A stretch of DNA of 38,931 bases. It comes from an uncultured Clostridia bacterium (GTDB lineage Bacteria; Bacillota; Clostridia; Lachnospirales; Lachnospiraceae). The notes under the pieces were generated by a model, which ran no database searches, had not been told where the DNA came from, and saw only the letters and a program-made list of their open reading frames with translations. The stretch is taken from positions 1 through 38,931 of the forward strand of contig CALBKM010000015.1 in NCBI GenBank assembly GCA_937895705.1. The letters run 5' to 3'. Position numbers and translations under genes: made by a program. Of this stretch, positions 1 to 5,890 are shown piece by piece (position 1 is the first letter of the stretch; the number at the start of each line of letters is the position of its first letter).

Positions 1-329
1 ATGCAAATAACATATTCATCACAATTTTCTATTACCAATAAGGTATTAGGTAAACCATACTTTCTCTTTCTCTGAGTTTCATCTACAAACAATGCCTTTC
101 CGTTTAATCCATAACCTAGATACTCAAAAAAGAATCCACCATGCCCATAATTCTTTAAAAACCAAACATATTCTTGTGGTATTTTTATTCCCAACACTTT
201 TTCAGCTTCTTCTAATTCTGCATCGGTGGGATATCTTTTTAAAAACGCATTCTCGAAAACATCTTTATTTTCTTCAATCATTTTGATAATTTTCTTTTTC
301 ATACATTCTTCCTCATCATTCCAACCCAT
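1..329 (-). CDS. SMI1/KNR4 (SUKH) family protein, partial
   Basis: This reading frame starts at 329 after a good ribosome binding site (GGAGGG, about 8 bases upstream) and runs off the left edge without a stop, so only the first 109 residues are visible. A short acidic/Lys-rich N-terminus is followed by a segment typical of the SMI1/KNR4 (SUKH) fold: an acidic helix, the IPQEYVWFLKNYGHGG motif near residues 51-66, and a later beta-rich part. Established knowledge: bacterial SUKH proteins are commonly immunity proteins that neutralise contact-dependent or polymorphic toxins. No toxin is visible in the window. It lies in the same accessory region as two other small immunity-like genes. Family call fairly sure; the partner toxin is unknown. 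Confidence 0.75.
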   Translation of the reverse strand, partial: MGWNDEEECMKKKIIKMIEENKDVFENAFLKRYPTDAELEEAEKVLGIKIPQEYVWFLKNYGHGGFFFEYLGYGLNGKALFVDETQRKRKYGLPNTLLVIENCDEYVIC

Positions 330-385
330 AGCTTGTCTCCCTCCTCTGTAAAACACACAATCCTACTGCTAAACCAACCATCTTA

Positions 386-394
386 ATTATACCA
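386..394 (-). promoter_or_regulatory. Extended -10 promoter for the SUKH gene
   Basis: The minus strand reads TGGTATAAT, a perfect -10 with the TG extension, about 55 bases upstream of the SUKH start. No good -35 is seen, as is usual for extended -10 promoters. Confidence 0.5.
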
Positions 395-623
395 TACTCT
401 TCCCTATTCGTCATAAAAATTTAATCCCTCAAAACCTTTATCCATATATGCAAATCTCACCAACACCGCCACCCAAAACTTGCTCAAAACCAAACTGGCA
501 AGCAGTGCCTCCTGGTACCAATCCGGCTTTTTGCTTGTTGGTTCTCCTGCCCCAATCCCCAAGAACGCTCTCCTTCGGAGTCCGGCTACGCACACATTCT
601 GAGCGCTCAGTCCCACGCGGAAA
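395..623. other. Intergenic region without a convincing gene
   Basis: Both strands have short open frames here, but none has a ribosome binding site or recognisable protein. The right part (about 530-620) is more GC-rich than its surroundings and contains the palindrome TGAGCGCTCA and several short inverted repeats. In style it resembles the GC-rich structured intergenic stretches near 5337-5545 and 31541-31733, so it may be a degenerate member of the same repeat class. Confidence 0.4.
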
Positions 624-998
624 TCATAAAGTATGTATGTCTTCCAATGTCACAAAGAATCCTTCCTTTTCTTTCTTAAATTCAATTTGAACAGTCAAAT
701 CATTTGGTTGTCCTTCTGTGAACAAATCATAATCCATACAGTAACCACTCCCATCCCTCAAAAATATTAAGTCGACACGTTGCATACTCTTCTTCACACA
801 TTTCGGATTATCTATTTTTACTGCAGAACAAGTTTCATCCAAATATTTAAGTGCAAGAATTAACTCTTTTTCCGACATGCGGCTATCATCAAACAATGCT
901 ATAAAGGCTTCATATTGCTCTTCCGATAACATTGTTATCGCATGTTCCATAAAAGTAAGAAACTCCTCTTGTTCTTTTCCCTTTTCTACAATTATCAT
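624..998 (-). CDS. Small acidic protein, possible immunity protein
   Basis: Codes for 124 residues, starting at 998 behind an AGGGG ribosome binding site. It has no signal peptide or membrane segment. The first half looks helical and Glu-rich. The second half is beta-rich and ends in NDLTVQIEFKKEKEGFFVTLEDIHTL-like strands, which resembles small immunity or DUF proteins of polymorphic-toxin islands. I do not recognise the family with confidence. It follows the DUF7660-like gene by 52 bases on the same strand and is probably co-transcribed with it and the XRE regulator. Function unknown; the immunity role is inference from context and shape only. Confidence 0.6.
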   Translation of the reverse strand: MIIVEKGKEQEEFLTFMEHAITMLSEEQYEAFIALFDDSRMSEKELILALKYLDETCSAVKIDNPKCVKKSMQRVDLIFLRDGSGYCMDYDLFTEGQPNDLTVQIEFKKEKEGFFVTLEDIHTL

Positions 999-1050
999 TG
1001 TCCAAATCCCCTTTCTCTTTTTGCGTCCGATTTGATATCATTACAAATGT

Positions 1051-1302
1051 CTACTCATATATCTTTCCCATATACAATATCTTTGCCATGGTTACATAAT
1101 CGACATTCTCCCAATCAATGTCATTGTATTTCGAGGTTGAGAAATCCTCTATCCACGACGCCATTGCCTCTAAGTAGTATTCAATCGTAGTGTTCTCCCA
1201 CTCCTCAGGATTTTCTCGCCGATTCGCAATCAAATCGTTTAAAAAAACTAAAAAGTCTTCCTTTCCCGAAATTTCTTCTATCTGTTTTCTCTCATCACGC
1301 AT
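1051..1302 (-). CDS. DUF7660-like small protein
   Basis: An 83-residue protein. The start at 1302 (MRDERK) is preferred over an upstream in-frame start because GGAAGGAG lies about 10 bases before it. It overlaps the end of the XRE regulator gene by 8 bases, so the two are probably translationally coupled. The central motif NPEEWENTTIEYYLEAMASW and the ending AKILYMGKIYE match what I know as DUF7660, a small cytosolic family often found in accessory regions and suspected to be immunity-like. No catalytic residues are evident. Function unknown; its coupling to a repressor and proximity to a SUKH gene fit an immunity or element-maintenance role. Confidence 0.65.
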   Translation of the reverse strand: MRDERKQIEEISGKEDFLVFLNDLIANRRENPEEWENTTIEYYLEAMASWIEDFSTSKYNDIDWENVDYVTMAKILYMGKIYE

Positions 1303-2125
1303 TTTCTTTTTTCTCCTTCCCCATCCTCTCAAGAATATGTTTAAACAACTCATGAAACATCATCGTCTCCGTCTCATCCAAGTCCGCCATCCCGGAGCCG
1401 GTCAGTACGGATGTGACGATGTCTGCCATCTCGGTTTCGGATACCTTTCGCGTCAGTTGTATCTGATCGCTTTGTGATTTTATCTCTGTGAGCTGCTCCT
1501 TAAATTCCTTGCGACTAATATCCTCCGGTTCATTCTGATAGTCAGCCTTGATGTCTTTTACCATGGACAGAAAGATGTTTCGCAGTTTGTTTAAGTCCGC
1601 CTCCTCTCCGCTGATTTTTTCTAAGTTTAGGCGGCGCACATCCCCGGTGATTTCATTCTTTTTCTCCGGCTGGTTCTTAGCAAGTTCTTTGAGACTGGCG
1701 GTTGCCAGATTGATAATCTCGTTTCTCGATTGCAGCCCTTCCTTGTGGTCATCTTTAAAATAGGCCTCTGCCGCATCCAATAAAAGTGCAAAGCGCGGAT
1801 GTTCAATTAAGCGACTCAACAATGCGCCGTCCACCTTCCCGGCGAGGAGTAAAAGTAGCGCCTTATTTGACAGGCCCAGCTCCTCCAGTTCTGCATTTTT
1901 CGCTGTCGTCACCTTCGTCATTCCCAGCAAATAGTCCGTGGACACTCGGAAGTATTTTGCCAGCTTTACAAGAATGTCGTTGCTGACATTTGTAATTTCT
2001 CCCCGCTCGATACGGCTGAGAGAAGATGCCGGGATGCCGATGGCAGCGCACAGTTCTTTCTGCGAAAGGCCTGCCTGTACCCGCAGGTCGGTTATCTTTT
2101 CATTTATGGTCAATTTCGTATTCAT
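1295..2125 (-). CDS. XRE-family helix-turn-helix regulator
   Basis: A 276-residue DNA-binding protein. Residues 6-66 form a Cro/cI-type helix-turn-helix (LRVQAGLSQKELCAAIGI, then SSLSRIERGE as recognition helix, ending in the usual STDYLLG). The rest is a charged, mostly helical region without a peptidase (S24) signature. It is divergent from the serine recombinase and its small upstream gene, the usual layout for an element repressor. Its own promoter contains an 18-base dyad touching the -35 box (2180-2197), suggesting autorepression. A second dyad covers the recombinase -10 box. The C-terminal end is translationally coupled to the DUF7660-like gene. The inferred role is control of the recombinase and element genes. 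Confidence 0.85.
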   Translation of the reverse strand: MNTKLTINEKITDLRVQAGLSQKELCAAIGIPASSLSRIERGEITNVSNDILVKLAKYFRVSTDYLLGMTKVTTAKNAELEELGLSNKALLLLLAGKVDGALLSRLIEHPRFALLLDAAEAYFKDDHKEGLQSRNEIINLATASLKELAKNQPEKKNEITGDVRRLNLEKISGEEADLNKLRNIFLSMVKDIKADYQNEPEDISRKEFKEQLTEIKSQSDQIQLTRKVSETEMADIVTSVLTGSGMADLDETETMMFHELFKHILERMGKEKKENA

Positions 2126-2152
2126 AGCATTCTCCCTTCTTCCACACTTTCA

Positions 2153-2197
2153 GTTTAACATTCCCCGCCTCGCCCTGTCAATTGCAAATCTGCAATT
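2153..2197 (-). promoter_or_regulatory. Promoter and dyad operator of the XRE gene
   Basis: On the minus strand TTGACA (2176-2181) and TTAAAC (2153-2158) are 17 bases apart, a near-consensus vegetative promoter. A perfect inverted repeat with 7-base arms AATTGCA and TGCAATT around a 4-base spacer (2180-2197) overlaps the edge of the -35 box. A half site with the same AATCTGC core recurs near 2237. This arrangement fits autorepression by the XRE protein. Confidence 0.7.
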
Positions 2198-2276
2198 CCA
2201 CCTCTCCCAAAAACCACCACATTTGCAACTCCGCCCAATCTGCGGTTTTTCAAATTTTTCATGGTATCCTTTCCTC

Positions 2277-2298
2277 ACAACCGGTTGTTATGCGCATA
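2277..2298. promoter_or_regulatory. Two abutting perfect palindromes
   Basis: ACAACCGGTTGT (2277-2288) is directly followed by TATGCGCATA (2289-2298). Both are perfect palindromes of 12 and 10 bases. They lie between the divergent XRE and small-protein/recombinase genes, about 50 bases before the small gene. They could be operators for a second regulator or recombinase-related sites; the sequence alone does not decide. Confidence 0.5.
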
Positions 2299-2350
2299 GA
2301 ACAAAACGGCACTCATAGACTCTAATAACCGTATTTTTAGGGAGTATGCG

Positions 2351-2530
2351 ATGCCAGAACCAAGAGGACTTTCAGAGACAGAAAAGGAGAATCGCATGGA
2401 GAATTATTTTACAAAAGAGCAGCGAGAGCTGATTCATAAACAACTAAAGCGCGGCATTTACCATGAATTATATTTGCGGGAACTCATTACCGACGAGCAG
2501 TTAGATTACTTGCTTAGCCACAATGTGTAA
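2351..2530 (+). CDS. Small protein preceding the recombinase (59 aa)
   Basis: A 59-residue frame with GGGAG about 6 bases before its ATG at 2351. The sequence is charged and helical: residues 17-40 contain a Phe-Thr-Lys-Glu-Gln helix and residues 40-57 the motif LYLRELITDEQLDYLLSHN. This last part resembles the short helical C-terminal module (SHOCT-like) of many small element-encoded proteins. It lies 74 bases before the serine recombinase, whose promoter starts just after its stop codon. It could be a directionality factor or other accessory of the recombinase, by analogy with small proteins paired with large serine recombinases, but that is inference from position. Confidence 0.6.
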   Translation: MPEPRGLSETEKENRMENYFTKEQRELIHKQLKRGIYHELYLRELITDEQLDYLLSHNV

Positions 2531-2537
2531 CTTTTAC

Positions 2538-2572
2538 TTGCACATCGCAGACTCTGGTATTATACTGGAGTC
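2538..2572 (+). promoter_or_regulatory. Promoter and 23-bp dyad before the serine recombinase
   Basis: TTGCAC (2538-2543), a 17-base spacer and TATACT (2561-2566) form a strong vegetative promoter 39 bases before the recombinase start. An interrupted dyad at 2550-2572 (arms GACTC..GTAT and ATAC..GAGTC, one central base) covers the -10 box, so a bound repressor would block transcription. The core differs from the dyad at the XRE promoter, so the regulator binding here may be a different one. Confidence 0.7.
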
Positions 2573-2604
2573 AGTGATGTGTCATTCCCGAAAAGGAGGA
2601 CACA

Positions 2605-4257
2605 ATGAATCATAAAAAACTTAGAGTTGCCGCATATTGCAGAGTTTCGACAGACAAGGACGACCAGACCAATTCCTTACTTAGTCAGCGCAAATATTTT
2701 GCGGAATACATCACACGTCATGAGGACTGGATTTTGCAGGACGTGTATTACGATGAGGGCATCAGCGGTACCCAGACAAAGAAGCGTATCGGCTTCAACA
2801 CCATGATTGAGGAAGCCCTGCGGGGCGGTATCGACCTAATCCTCACAAAGGAGGTGTGCCGATTCGCACGAAATACCGTGGATACCCTGCACTACACCAG
2901 ACTGTTAAAGGACAAGGGCATCGGCGTGATTTTTACCATCGATAACATCGACACCCGAGATGCCGACGTGGAGCTTCGTTTGACCATTATGGCCAGCATC
3001 GCACAGGAGGAGAGCCGTAAGACCTCCGAGCGTGTGAAATGGGGCCAGAAGCGTCGCATGGAGCAAGGCGTGGTGTTTGGCAGAGACATGATCGGGTACA
3101 CCGTCCGGAACGGCGAACTGACCGTGAATGAAGCGGAGGTTCCTCTCGTTCGTGCCGTCTTTCACAAGTACACCAACGAAGGAAAGGGCACCCACGTTAT
3201 TGCAAGGGAGCTGATGGAGGAAGGCCTTCGCCCGCCCCGGGTAAAGCTTTGGTCCAACACCGTAATCCTGCGGTTGCTTCGGAACGAAAAGTATGTAGGC
3301 GACCTGTGTCAGAAGAAAACCTACACCCCCAACTACCTGACACATGCAAAGAAATACAATCGGGGTGCCGAAGAGATGGTCTATATCACAGACCACCACG
3401 AACCCATCATCGACCGGGAGCTTTGGAACCGTACCCAGGCAGAACTAAAACGCCGCTCCCCTTCCGAGGCGATCAAAACCAAGCACAGCAACCGTTACTG
3501 GTGTAGTGGAAAGCTCTGGTGCGGTGCATGCGGGCATCACTTTGTCAGTCGTACCAAAAAGCTGGCTGACGGCAGTACCTACAAGGCATGGCGCTGTTAC
3601 GCCTTTGCCAACCACGGCACCGCAAAAACCATGGACACCGGCGAGGCTGTCGGCTGTAGCAACGGTTCCATCAACGAACGGGCTTTGCTTAGCTGCGTAC
3701 ATCATTGCATCCGCCAGTTTCAGGCAAACCGCAAGGCACTGAAAGCGGAGCTTTTACAAGAGCTGACCGGCGCCAAAAGCGTAAGCGTAGCCGGTACCGA
3801 CGTTTCCGGCATTCACGAAAAGCTGGAAGTGCTGAACACCAAGAAGCGAAAAGCCGTGGATTTGATGTTGGATGGTTTGATTTCCAAGGTGGAATTACAG
3901 GAGCAGACCAAATGGTACGATGACCAGATTGAGGAGTTGAACAAGCTGTTGCAGGGCGTGCAAAAGGAAGACGATGTGCGAAGCCGGCAGATGAACCTAT
4001 TCCGACAGTACGACTCCGTCTTGGACGAGATTATGACCTTCGACGAATCGAACCTTGGCTTGTACCGGGAGCTGGTGGAGAAAATCACCGTCTATCCCGG
4101 CGGCGTGGTAGAGGTTTGGTTCCGGGAAATTCCCTTCGGCATGAAATTAAAAATTCGGTCCTTTGGCAGGGCCGAAGACTACACCACAGAAATTCTTGAA
4201 ACCGAAATTTTAACGCAAACTACCGAAAATGGCATTTATGCCCCAGAGGCTTCTTAA
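2605..4257 (+). CDS. Large serine recombinase
   Basis: A 550-residue site-specific integrase/excisionase. The N-terminal resolvase domain (about 5-150) has the YCRVS motif with nucleophile Ser15 and the conserved RFAR region near residue 90. A recombinase domain follows (about 155-275, including the GYTVRNGEL and VIARELMEEGLRPP-like segments). A zinc ribbon follows with Cys300, Cys306, Cys309, Cys331 and Cys351. The stretch from about 400 to 450 is a predicted coiled coil, then a beta-rich tail. Length and order match intact large serine recombinases such as those of phages and of the skin element (SpoIVCA). The gene ends about 95 bases from the point where cotJC is broken, the usual position of the attachment site. 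It looks complete and active. Confidence 0.93.
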   Translation: MNHKKLRVAAYCRVSTDKDDQTNSLLSQRKYFAEYITRHEDWILQDVYYDEGISGTQTKKRIGFNTMIEEALRGGIDLILTKEVCRFARNTVDTLHYTRLLKDKGIGVIFTIDNIDTRDADVELRLTIMASIAQEESRKTSERVKWGQKRRMEQGVVFGRDMIGYTVRNGELTVNEAEVPLVRAVFHKYTNEGKGTHVIARELMEEGLRPPRVKLWSNTVILRLLRNEKYVGDLCQKKTYTPNYLTHAKKYNRGAEEMVYITDHHEPIIDRELWNRTQAELKRRSPSEAIKTKHSNRYWCSGKLWCGACGHHFVSRTKKLADGSTYKAWRCYAFANHGTAKTMDTGEAVGCSNGSINERALLSCVHHCIRQFQANRKALKAELLQELTGAKSVSVAGTDVSGIHEKLEVLNTKKRKAVDLMLDGLISKVELQEQTKWYDDQIEELNKLLQGVQKEDDVRSRQMNLFRQYDSVLDEIMTFDESNLGLYRELVEKITVYPGGVVEVWFREIPFGMKLKIRSFGRAEDYTTEILETEILTQTTENGIYAPEAS

Positions 4258-4284
4258 AAAACATCCCTACAAAGCAAAAGCAGA

Positions 4285-4317
4285 CTCTGAAACCCGCTAA
4301 AATCAAGGGTTTCAGAG
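4285..4317. repeat. 11-bp inverted repeat between recombinase and att junction
   Basis: CTCTGAAACCC (4285-4295) and GGGTTTCAGAG (4307-4317) are perfect inverted arms around an 11-base loop. There is no T-tract on either side, so a simple rho-independent terminator is not well supported. It may be a recombinase arm-type site or a weak terminator of the recombinase transcript. Confidence 0.5.
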
Positions 4318-4344
4318 ACCCCTGCACCCTGTGGGGCACCAGCG

Positions 4345-4360
4345 AATCACCTGTGCCGAT
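4345..4360. other. Putative element/cotJC attachment junction (attR or attL)
   Basis: Reading the minus strand, cotJC matches its family through the codons for LLTDIGT and then diverges at once; family members continue with Glu-Glu. The break falls at about 4350-4354, within ATCGGCACAG followed by element sequence. It lies about 95 bases beyond the serine recombinase stop, as expected for an attachment site. The exact core cannot be set without the other junction, which is outside the window. Confidence 0.6.
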
Positions 4361-4539
4361 ATCCGTCAATAACCCCGCCACTTCTCTATACGGCATGGCA
4401 TACCGCTGGGAAAGGTAGCGCATGCTGGCCGCAAGCTCACCGTCCGGTCCGCCGAACTGGCTCATAATGACCATTGCCAGTTTCGGGTTGGTTTGCTTAA
4501 TGTTTACCGGGTACTGCAATCTTCTTTCATAACTCCACA

Positions 4540-4803
4540 TTACTTACACGCTCCTTCCCACGGCCACGGATACTCTACCCATTTCCAACAATCGTCGCAA
4601 AAACAATCGTAGGAAGAAAGCGGTCCGTAACATGCCGTATATTCCTTTACCATCTTCTCTCTTACCGCACACATATTTCGATAATAGGCCAATGCCTCCT
4701 CACACTTCGGATGAGTATCCAAAAACAGGCGCGCCTCGTCCATGGCAAAGCTCGCTTCGTTTATCTTATGCAGCAACGTCATTCTGTCTTTTTCAGCGCC
4801 CAT
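4540..4803 (-). CDS. cotJB: Spore coat protein CotJB
   Basis: An 87-residue protein matching CotJB: residues 8-35 (LLHKINEASFAMDEARLFLDTHPKCEEALAYY) and the aromatic end YDCFCDDCWKWVEYPWPWEG are the family hallmarks. CotJB is a small inner-coat protein, made in the mother cell with CotJA and CotJC. Start and stop overlap the neighbours by a single base (TGATG with cotJA, TAATG with cotJC), so the three are translationally coupled. The C-terminal part is unusually Cys-rich (Cys-x-Cys-x-x-Cys), which fits the Cys-rich CotJA next door and suggests metal binding or disulfide cross-linking in the coat (inference). Confidence 0.92.
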   Translation of the reverse strand: MGAEKDRMTLLHKINEASFAMDEARLFLDTHPKCEEALAYYRNMCAVREKMVKEYTACYGPLSSYDCFCDDCWKWVEYPWPWEGACK

Positions 4804-5258
4804 CAGTTACATCTCCTTCCATAGAATTCCAGATCAAGCTCTTTGAAAATGGTTCCGGTGGAAAAGCCCTCACAAATCTCATACAGCTTTCTCCAGGATT
4901 GCCACGGAACATAGGCCATAGCAAGAGCCTTCCCCGGCATATCCTCCTCACAGCATGCTCCGTTCTTCTTTACTTCGCGATACATGGATTCCACGGAACA
5001 GCCGCAGTAATCCTCCCTTTTCTCTTCCTTCTTGCAGTCGCAATCCATACCGGCCATCACTTCCGGTTTCTTACAACCGCAATCCATATCCGGTTTCACT
5101 TCCGGCTTTTTGCAGTCACAATCCATACCGCCCATCACTTCCGGCTTCTTACAGCCGCAGTCCATGCCCTGCATCACTTCCGGTTTCTTACAACCGCAAT
5201 CCATACCACCGGCATATCTTCTGTTTCCGTAATTTCCGTAGTTCCTATAATTATTCAT
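4803..5258 (-). CDS. cotJA: Spore coat protein CotJA with Cys-rich repeats
   Basis: The last 40 residues (ALAMAYVPWQSW, GFSTGTIFKELDLEFYG) are the conserved CotJA domain, a small inner spore-coat protein. In front lies an extension of about 100 residues that standard CotJA proteins (about 80 residues) lack: five tandem 13-residue units of the type MDCGCKKPEVMxG (residues about 19-83), then a further Cys cluster (YCGC, ACCEED). In total more than a dozen cysteines are present. GGAAAGGAG precedes the ATG. First gene of the cotJABC operon; I see no clear SigE promoter upstream. The Cys-x-Cys units may bind metal or cross-link the coat (inference). Confidence 0.9.
   Translation of the reverse strand: MNNYRNYGNYGNRRYAGGMDCGCKKPEVMQGMDCGCKKPEVMGGMDCDCKKPEVKPDMDCGCKKPEVMAGMDCDCKKEEKREDYCGCSVESMYREVKKNGACCEEDMPGKALAMAYVPWQSWRKLYEICEGFSTGTIFKELDLEFYGRRCN
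5010..5204 (-). repeat. Five tandem 39-bp coding repeats in cotJA
   Basis: Five 39-base units encode MDCGCKKPEVMxG-type peptides in direct tandem without spacers. The units differ at a few codons (Gly/Asp at residue 4, variable last two residues). The copy number may vary between strains by slippage or recombination. Confidence 0.85.
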
Positions 5259-5336
5259 AGCAGACTCCTTTCCTTTTTTCGTACTGTATCATATGTTTTC
5301 TCCGAGAAATTGTGCATAGCTGCGAGGGTATAGGCA

Positions 5337-5471
5337 CACTCCCCACACCTCGCGGCATAGCCGCTCGGTCGTGGGCGCGTTCGCTTGACTGTATTCTTCG
5401 TGCAGGCTGTGCTTCGCACTCCCCACACCTCGCGGCATAGCCGCTCGGTCGTGGGCGCGTTCGCTTGACTG
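5337..5471. repeat. 80-bp-period duplication in the cotJA/SASP intergenic region
   Basis: A 55-base segment starting CACTCCCCACACCTCGCGGC is present identically at 5337-5391 and 5417-5471. Each copy contains GCGGCATAGCCGC, able to form a hairpin. The stretch to about 5545 adds further inverted repeats (GTGAGC..GCTCAC within ACTGC..GCAGT) and repeated TGCAGG/CCTGCACG words. No gene is supported; the frames that cross it are repeat-derived. Confidence 0.75.
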
Positions 5472-5545
5472 CGCAACTGCATGTGAGCGAGCTCACGCAG
5501 TTTGCTCGCATGCTCACTTTGCCTGCACGAACATTGCCTGCACGG

Positions 5546-5588
5546 AAAAAGAGCGACTCCTCCGCCTTTCGGCAGGAGTTGTCGCTCT
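5546..5588 (-). terminator. Rho-independent terminator after the SASP gene
   Basis: On the minus strand AGAGCGAC..CTCCTGCC pairs with GGCGGAGGAG-TCGCTCT across a GAAA loop and is followed by TTTTT. It lies 25 bases after the stop of the spore-protein gene. Confidence 0.85.
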
Positions 5589-5612
5589 CTCTGCTTTCTT
5601 ATTCGACTTGCT

Positions 5613-5822
5613 CTATACCGCCTCCGACTCCTCCGGGGTCTGCTGCGCTGCCTTTCGTCTCTTAGCCAGGATTCCACCGATGCGCCCCGTTTCCTTTGCG
5701 GAAAGAGACCCCCAGCCGTTTGTCATAACCCTATCAAACAATCCAAGTTCTTTGGCTATTTCGTACTTTACCAATTCCTCCGGCGATAATTCTTCCAACA
5801 CAATCGGTTTCTTTTTCTTCAT
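5613..5822 (-). CDS. Small acid-soluble spore protein, alpha/beta type
   Basis: A 69-residue protein with the alpha/beta-type SASP signature: LVKYEIAKELGLFDRV (residues 17-32), containing the Glu of the GPR protease site region, and SAKETGRIGGILAKRRK (residues 41-57). These proteins coat spore DNA in the forespore, shift it to A-form and protect against UV and heat; they are degraded at germination. The variant with ETGRIGG and a basic tail is typical of clostridial minor SASPs. GGAGAC precedes the start. A strong terminator follows, so it is probably monocistronic. A forespore sigma-G promoter is expected in 5823-5890, but I cannot place it with confidence. Confidence 0.85.
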   Translation of the reverse strand: MKKKKPIVLEELSPEELVKYEIAKELGLFDRVMTNGWGSLSAKETGRIGGILAKRRKAAQQTPEESEAV

Positions 5823-5890
5823 TCCGTCTCCTGTTCCTTCCGTCTGTTTTTTCGCCCCGCTCGTAACACATAGGCCTTCTCTTACAGTAT

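Larger units (their letters stand above)
4220..4540 (-). pseudogene. cotJC: cotJC 5' part, interrupted by the recombinase element
   Basis: Residues 1-63 (4352-4540) match the start of CotJC, a manganese-catalase-family spore coat protein: MWSYERRLQYPVNIK, SQFGGPDGELAASMRYLSQRY, then LLTDIGT. Family members continue with EE(F/L)AHLEM, carrying metal-ligand residues, for a total of about 190 residues. Here the frame runs into 43 unrelated residues encoded by the element and stops at 4220. The start overlaps the cotJB stop by one base. Excision of the element by the neighbouring serine recombinase could restore the gene, in the mother cell by analogy with sigK/skin. In the arrangement seen, the product would lack most of the di-manganese site. 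Confidence 0.85.

Noticed and set aside
404..690. Open frames on both strands between the SUKH gene and the next gene
   Set aside because: No ribosome binding sites, odd composition and no recognisable protein; they cross GC-rich repeat-like intergenic sequence.
2155..2262. A 35-codon frame on the minus strand with an AGGAAAGG site before its ATG, in the XRE leader
   Set aside because: It runs through the XRE promoter and operator; its peptide is low-complexity. A leader peptide cannot be excluded, but support is too weak.
5010..5204. Repeats in cotJA as a possible CRISPR array
   Set aside because: Units are directly adjacent without spacers, are in frame and encode a clear peptide repeat.
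5251..5677. Overlapping minus-strand frames across the duplicated intergenic unit
   Set aside because: They are translations of the 80-bp-period repeat and overlap a strong terminator.
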